Part shown: positions 59,889 through 64,000 of the stretch, piece after piece | Position numbering within the stretch: the first letter of the stretch is position 1 | Layout of the letters: each line of letters opens with the position of its first letter | DNA from: Lautropia sp. SCN 69-89 | GTDB lineage: Bacteria; Pseudomonadota; Gammaproteobacteria; Burkholderiales; Burkholderiaceae_E | Assembly: GCA_001724855.1 (NCBI GenBank) | Contig: MEED01000015.1 | Span: 1-64,000 of the forward strand | DNA: 64,000 nt | Reading direction: 5' to 3' | Notes under the pieces: generated by a model | The model's database searches: none | What the model saw: only the letters and a program-made list of their open reading frames with translations | What the model was told of the DNA's origin: nothing | Made by a program: the position numbers and the translations under genes

Positions 59889-62657
59889 TCAGACCACGGA
59901 CGGCGCCTCGCCCAGGTCGGGCTCTGCGCACGCCGAGGCGATCCTCTGGCGCGCGGCGTCGCGCAATGCCAGGGCGTCGGACCAGCTGCTGCCTTGCGGT
60001 CGAAGCGGCGCATCGATGCGCACCGCCAGCGGGTGGCGGCGCGGCCACCAGGACCCGTCACGCAGCAGCGAGCGGGTGCCGCGCAGCGTGACGGGCACGA
60101 GCGGCGCTCCGGTCTGCGCACTGACGACGAACGCGCCCAGATGGAATGGCTGCAGGCCCGGCGCGCGGCTCAGCGTGCCTTCCGGGAAGAACACCAGCGA
60201 CTCGCCGGCGCGTACCGCCTGCACCAGTCGGCGAGAGTCTTCCGTCGCCCGCCGCGATTCGCCGCGCTCGACGAACCGGGTTCCCACGCGCCCGAGCAGC
60301 CAGGCGAGCGCGCGCCGCTCGCCCAGCTCGCGCTTGGCGACGAACGCGACCTCGGCGGGCAGGACCGCGACCAGCAGCAGCCAGTCGGCGTAGCTGGCGT
60401 GGTTCGAGACGAAGACGCTCGGGCCTGCGCCGGCCAGATGCCCGGCGCCTTCGACCTGCAGCGGCAACATCGATGCGGCCCGCATCGTACGCGCCAAGGC
60501 ACGGGCCGCCCGCCTGCGCCATCGCAGGGCAGGCAGGCCCGCAAGCGCCACTGCGCCGGAGAGCGCGAGCAGGCCGAACAGCGTCCACAACGCGGCGGCA
60601 TCGAGGGCCGCCGCGCAGCGCCCGGCGAGCGTGCGCGCCCTGCCCGCGAGCGAGGACATCCAGAGCCGCCCCCACTGCAACCACGTCGGCAAGGCGCGAT
60701 GCGCTCCGCGCAGCAGGCCGCGCTCGTAGAGCTCGCGGCACGCGGCGCGGCGGATCTTTCCGCTCGAGGGAACCCCGAGCAGCTCGATCGAGAGCTCGCG
60801 GATCCGTTCACGCAGGCGCGGGTCGCGCCCGAGCGCGCCGTTGCGAATCTCGGCCAGCACGACGACGCGCTCGGTCGCGTCGGCCGGGTCGCTGGCGCCG
60901 AACACGGCGACGCAGCCTTTGCGCACGCCCGCGAGCTTGCCGACCGCCTCCTCGAGATCGTACGGATGGATGTTGTGTCCGCCGCGAATGATCAGGTCCT
61001 TGACGCGGCTGGTCGGATACAGCTCGCCCTGCGCCACGTATCCGACGTCGCCGGTATCGAGCCAGTCGCCATCGAACAGCGCGCGGGTCGCCTGCGGATT
61101 GCGGAAGTAGCCCGAGGTGGCCGAGGGCCCGCGAAACTCGATGCGCCCCTCGGTGCGTTCGGGCAGCTCACGGCCGCTCGCGTCGACCACGCGGATCTCG
61201 TGGCCCGCGAGCGGCATGCCGCACGAGACCACTCGCATCGAACCCTCGTCCTCGCAAGGCACTGGCCGCGCGCTCGCGGCGCCCTGCAGCGCAGTCCGCG
61301 AAATGCAGTCGATCCGCGGCCCGCGCCGAAGCGGCGGAAAGGCGAGCCCGACCCCGCTCTCGGCGAGCCCGTAGACCGGCGTGATCGCGCGCGGATCGAA
61401 GCCATACCGCGCGAATCGCGACGCGAAGCGCTCGAGCGTCGTCGCAGCTACCGGCTCGGCGCCATTGAAGGCAATGCGCCAGCTGCTCAGGTCCAGGCCC
61501 TCGAGCTCCACGTCGGGGACCCGCGTCGCCAGCATCTCGTAGGCGAAGTTCGGGGCCGCCGAGAGCGTCGCCCGATGGCGATGGATGACCCATGGCCAGC
61601 GCGACGGGCGTGCGAGGAACGCCTGCGGCGGCATCAGCACGAGCGGCAGGCCGTGGTAGAGGCTGCCCATCCACGCGCCGATCAGGCCCATGTCGTGGTA
61701 GAGCGGCAGCCAGCTGACGAAGAGATCGTCGGGGCCGGCTTCGACCGCCGCACCCATCGCACGGATGTTGGCCAGCAGGTTGGCGTGACTGAGCACGACG
61801 CCCTTGGGCTGTCCCGTGCTGCCCGAGGTGTACTGCAGCAGCGCGGTATCGTGCGCGCCGGCCCGCACGACCTCGGGGCTGCCGTGCCCGGCCGCCAGTG
61901 GCTCGACCGTCACGATCGAGCGCAGCGACGGCGCGGCTCCGCGCAGCAGCCTGGCCAGCGGCTGCGCCCGGGCATCGGTGACGAGCACCACGGCGCGCGC
62001 GTTGTCGAGGATGCGTGCCTGGCGGCGCAGGTGGTCCTCGATCTGCGAAGCGCGAAACGGCGGATAGATCGGCACGGGCACGGCGCCGGCCAGCATGATC
62101 GCGACGAAGGCCTCGAAGAACGCGAGGCTGGTGGGCAACATCAGCGCGACCGACTCTCCCGGCGCGAGCCCGTGCGCCTGCAGGCCCGCCGCCACGCGTG
62201 CGGCGCGCTCGAGCAGCGCCCGGTGCGTCAGCGTCGTCGCCGGCGCCGGATCGTCGAGCAGCGTCAGGTGGACGTGCTCCGGATCGTCGCGCGCACGCGC
62301 CTCGAGGACGTCGATCATCGTCGCCGCCGCGCGCGGCTCGGCGCACCGGCCTTCCCGTTTCCGGATCACCGGAACGCGCACCGCCGCGTCGATGGCGCCG
62401 GGCGGAGCCGCGCTCGCGAGCGCGCGCAGCAGGTCGCGCGGCGTGGCTGCCTCGTGGACCGCGGCCTCGTTCAGCCGGACGCCGAACTCGCGCTCGAGCC
62501 GCAGCATCAGTTCGGTTCGCGCGAGGCTGTCGATGCCCAGGCCGCGCTCGAGCTCGTCGTCGAGCGAGATCGCGGCAGGCGCGCGCCGGCGCAGCTCGGC
62601 CAGCAGCTCGCCCAGCACCGACAGAAGGCGCGCCGCGGCGTCGCGAGCGTGGTTCAC
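59889..62657 (-). CDS. ACP-acyl-AMP ligase-PlsC acyltransferase fusion
   Basis: 922 aa in three parts. Residues about 1-85: carrier domain with phosphopantetheine Ser in LGIDSLARTEL. Residues about 110-640: AMP-forming ligase with LLQYTSGSTGQPKGVVLSHANLLAN, LPLYHDMGLIGAWMG (FAAL-like), VYGLAESGVGLAFPP, GDWLDTGDVGYV and KDLIIRGGHNIHPYDLEEAV. Residues about 660-922: two hydrophobic helices then a PlsC-type domain with SNHASYADWLLL (HX4D), FVAKRELGE and FFPEGTLSRAPG. It probably activates a fatty acid, loads it on its own ACP and transfers it to a lyso-lipid at the membrane, like a self-contained Aas. Confidence 0.88.
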   Translation of the reverse strand: MNHARDAAARLLSVLGELLAELRRRAPAAISLDDELERGLGIDSLARTELMLRLEREFGVRLNEAAVHEAATPRDLLRALASAAPPGAIDAAVRVPVIRKREGRCAEPRAAATMIDVLEARARDDPEHVHLTLLDDPAPATTLTHRALLERAARVAAGLQAHGLAPGESVALMLPTSLAFFEAFVAIMLAGAVPVPIYPPFRASQIEDHLRRQARILDNARAVVLVTDARAQPLARLLRGAAPSLRSIVTVEPLAAGHGSPEVVRAGAHDTALLQYTSGSTGQPKGVVLSHANLLANIRAMGAAVEAGPDDLFVSWLPLYHDMGLIGAWMGSLYHGLPLVLMPPQAFLARPSRWPWVIHRHRATLSAAPNFAYEMLATRVPDVELEGLDLSSWRIAFNGAEPVAATTLERFASRFARYGFDPRAITPVYGLAESGVGLAFPPLRRGPRIDCISRTALQGAASARPVPCEDEGSMRVVSCGMPLAGHEIRVVDASGRELPERTEGRIEFRGPSATSGYFRNPQATRALFDGDWLDTGDVGYVAQGELYPTSRVKDLIIRGGHNIHPYDLEEAVGKLAGVRKGCVAVFGASDPADATERVVVLAEIRNGALGRDPRLRERIRELSIELLGVPSSGKIRRAACRELYERGLLRGAHRALPTWLQWGRLWMSSLAGRARTLAGRCAAALDAAALWTLFGLLALSGAVALAGLPALRWRRRAARALARTMRAASMLPLQVEGAGHLAGAGPSVFVSNHASYADWLLLVAVLPAEVAFVAKRELGERRALAWLLGRVGTRFVERGESRRATEDSRRLVQAVRAGESLVFFPEGTLSRAPGLQPFHLGAFVVSAQTGAPLVPVTLRGTRSLLRDGSWWPRRHPLAVRIDAPLRPQGSSWSDALALRDAARQRIASACAEPDLGEAPSVV

Positions 62658-62896
62658 GACGCCTTGCCGCGACCGTCACTGGCATCGAACACGGCCATCG
62701 GCCCTCCTGCTCTCCTGCCCTCCTGCCTGCCGCCGGCCGCTCGGCGGCCACGGGCAGCACCCGCGCCGCCGCCACCGTCGGTACAACCATAGCCGCCGTA
62801 TCCGGCTCCGGGTTGCGGCCGATCAACACGCCGGCGGACTTCGGGGGCGATAACTCCATGGTGGGCCGGGAGCCGGCCGCGGGGCGAGCACGGGTC
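62658..62896. promoter_or_regulatory. Divergent promoter region with FNR/Anr-like box
   Basis: 239 bp. TTGCGGCCGATCAA (62813-62826) has a perfect right half GATCAA. Its centre is 41.5 bases before 62861, and GATAAC (62849-62854) then falls at -12 to -7, the class II FNR layout for the archease-rtcB unit. On the minus strand TATGGT (62792-62787) is a possible -10 for the ligase operon, close to the same spacing. No gene is contained except the possible early archease start at 62858. Confidence 0.4.
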
Positions 62897-63316
62897 ATGC
62901 AGGAGCATTGGGAGCACTACGAACACGGCGCCGACATCGGCGTGCGCGGCATCGGCGCGACGATGGCCGGCGCCTTCGAGCAGGCGGCACTGGCGCTGAC
63001 CGCCGTCATCACCGATCCGGCGGCCGTCGCGGCCCGCGATGCGGTGGACATCGCCTGCGAGGCGCCGGACCCGGAACTGTTGCTCGCCGAGTGGCTGAAC
63101 GCGCTCGTCTACGAAATGGCCGTGCGGCGGATGCTGTTCGGCCGCTACCGGGTCGAGATCGACGGCACGCGGCTACGCGGCCAGGCGTTCGGCGAGCCGA
63201 CCTCGGTGGAGCGGCATCGACCGGCTGTCGAGGTCAAGGGCGCCACCTACACCAGCCTGCGCGTCGCGCCGACCGAAGACGGCGGCTGGCTGGCGCAGAC
63301 CGTGGTCGACGTCTAG
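62897..63316 (+). CDS. Archease, RtcB activator
   Basis: 139 aa from MQEHWEHYEHGADIGVRG, which carries the metal-site His/Asp. MAGAFEQAALALTAVITDP and LLLAEWLNALVYEMAVRRMLFGRYRVEI are family conserved, and VKGATYTSLRVAPTEDGGWLAQTVVDV ends the protein. Archease promotes multiple turnover and guanylylation of RtcB. ATG 62858 would add 13 residues but would lie at the proposed transcription start. Followed by rtcB after 11 bases. Confidence 0.9.
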   Translation: MQEHWEHYEHGADIGVRGIGATMAGAFEQAALALTAVITDPAAVAARDAVDIACEAPDPELLLAEWLNALVYEMAVRRMLFGRYRVEIDGTRLRGQAFGEPTSVERHRPAVEVKGATYTSLRVAPTEDGGWLAQTVVDV

Positions 63317-63327
63317 GGAGTCGAGCG

Positions 63328-64000
63328 ATGAACCTCGGGGAACTGCTCCGACGCGGACCCTGCGAATGGGAAGTGCCGATGCGCGGCGACATGCGCGTGC
63401 CGGCGATCGTCTACGGCAGCGAGGCGCTCATCGCCGAAATGGACGACAAGGTGCTCGAGCAGGCGAGCAACGTCGCGAAGCTGCCGGGCATCGTGCGCGC
63501 GTCGTATGCGATGCCCGATGCGCACTGGGGCTACGGCTTTCCGATCGGCGGCGTCGCGGCGTTCGATCCCGATCTCGGCGGCGTCGTCTCGGCCGGCGGC
63601 GTCGGCTTCGACGTCTCGTGCGGCGTGCGCTGCCTGTTCACCGGCCTGCGGTTCGAGGACATCCTCGCGGTGCAGCGGCCGCTGGCCGAGGCGCTGTTCG
63701 CACGCATCCCGGCCGGGGTCGGCAGCACCGGTGCGATCCGCCTGGACGCCGCGCGGATGGACGCGATGCTCGCCGGCGGCGCGAAATGGGCGGTCGACCA
63801 GGGCTGGGGTACGCCGGCCGACCTCGAACGGATCGAGGAGCGCGGCCAGATGCCGCATGCGAAACCCGACAAGGTGTCCGCATTGGCCAAGAAGCGCCAG
63901 CGCGACGAGATGGGGACCCTCGGCAGCGGCAACCACTATCTCGAGGTGCAGCGCGTCGCCGAGGTCTTCGACGAGGCGATCGCCGGCGCCTTCGGGCTGC
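63328..64000 (+). CDS. rtcB: RNA-splicing ligase RtcB (partial, runs off the window)
   Basis: The first 224 codons of RtcB, which joins 2',3'-cyclic phosphate or 3'-phosphate RNA ends to 5'-OH ends with GTP and Mn2+. Visible are MPDAHWGYGFPIGGVAAFD, VSAGGVGFDVSCGVR with the metal-binding Asp/Cys, and GTLGSGNHYLEVQ with the metal-binding His. GGAG is nine bases before ATG 63328. The GMP-linked His would lie beyond the window. Coupled to archease. Confidence 0.95.
   Translation, partial: MNLGELLRRGPCEWEVPMRGDMRVPAIVYGSEALIAEMDDKVLEQASNVAKLPGIVRASYAMPDAHWGYGFPIGGVAAFDPDLGGVVSAGGVGFDVSCGVRCLFTGLRFEDILAVQRPLAEALFARIPAGVGSTGAIRLDAARMDAMLAGGAKWAVDQGWGTPADLERIEERGQMPHAKPDKVSALAKKRQRDEMGTLGSGNHYLEVQRVAEVFDEAIAGAFGL

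Noticed and set aside
59637-62792. A 1051-codon plus-strand frame
   Set aside because: Antisense to the ACP-ligase-PlsC fusion; low-complexity composition typical of shadow frames.

Overview
The window is very GC-rich, densely coding DNA of a betaproteobacterium, most likely order Burkholderiales. The evidence is gene order: lolC/E-lolD-tatD-comEC, an RpfE-type gene-recJ-prfB-lysS, and aminotransferase-uvrB-LMW-PTP-iscR. A Bug-type tripartite receptor gene points the same way. Many genes are joined by ATGA, GTGA or TGATG overlaps. Long antisense open frames are everywhere because of the base composition and are not annotated. No prophage, CRISPR array or complete insertion sequence was seen.

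Layout: 1-619 is non-coding and holds a 104-bp inverted repeat. 620-10156 (minus) is one train: parE, parC, htpG, a deoxyinosine-glycosylase-like gene, a spermidine-synthase-like gene and an orphan GspE ATPase. 10183-14057 has a small membrane protein, a Cys/Met-metabolism PLP enzyme, Kup, an SMR-type transporter and tRNA-Ser(GGA). 14126-19618 (minus) is an acetate module: Acs, a YggT-like protein, a TPR protein, and a two-subunit Na+/solute symporter ending in a clear terminator. 19835-25912 carries fumarase, CoaX, a GlcG/HbpS protein, a YdcF-like protein, PrpE, an NlpC/P60 relic and a DUF2325 protein. 25972-29238 has a Fur-like promoter with an iron-binding protein, a RidA/hydrolase pair and 3-hydroxybutyrate dehydrogenase. 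29k-42.5k is housekeeping: ComEC, TatD, LolD/LolC, RecJ, RF2 with its programmed frameshift, LysRS. 42.5k-47.9k has IscA, IscR, LMW-PTP, UvrB and an aminotransferase.

The most striking locus is 47865-48725. A tRNA-Asn(GUU) gene is split inside its anticodon by a 233-nt group I intron. Directly upstream, outside the intron, lies a small PD-(D/E)XK gene of the I-Ssp6803I homing-endonuclease type. Its promoter carries a consensus LexA (SOS) box, and its stop codon forms part of the tRNA promoter -10 element. This looks like a DNA-damage-inducible, physically separate intron/endonuclease pair.

The right end (50077-64000) is an unusual metabolic island. One operon (plus) encodes an acetyl-CoA-synthetase-like ligase, a 2-oxo-acid dehydrogenase E1alpha/E1beta/E2, a stand-alone acyl carrier protein, nicotinate phosphoribosyltransferase and an APH-fold kinase-like protein. 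A facing operon (minus) encodes an ACP-AMP-ligase-PlsC fusion, a DHH phosphoesterase and a PRPP synthetase. Archease and RtcB follow on the plus strand. Half-conserved FNR/Anr-like boxes lie ahead of both plus-strand units, so low-oxygen or stress control of acyl activation, NAD/PRPP supply and RNA repair is a testable inference.
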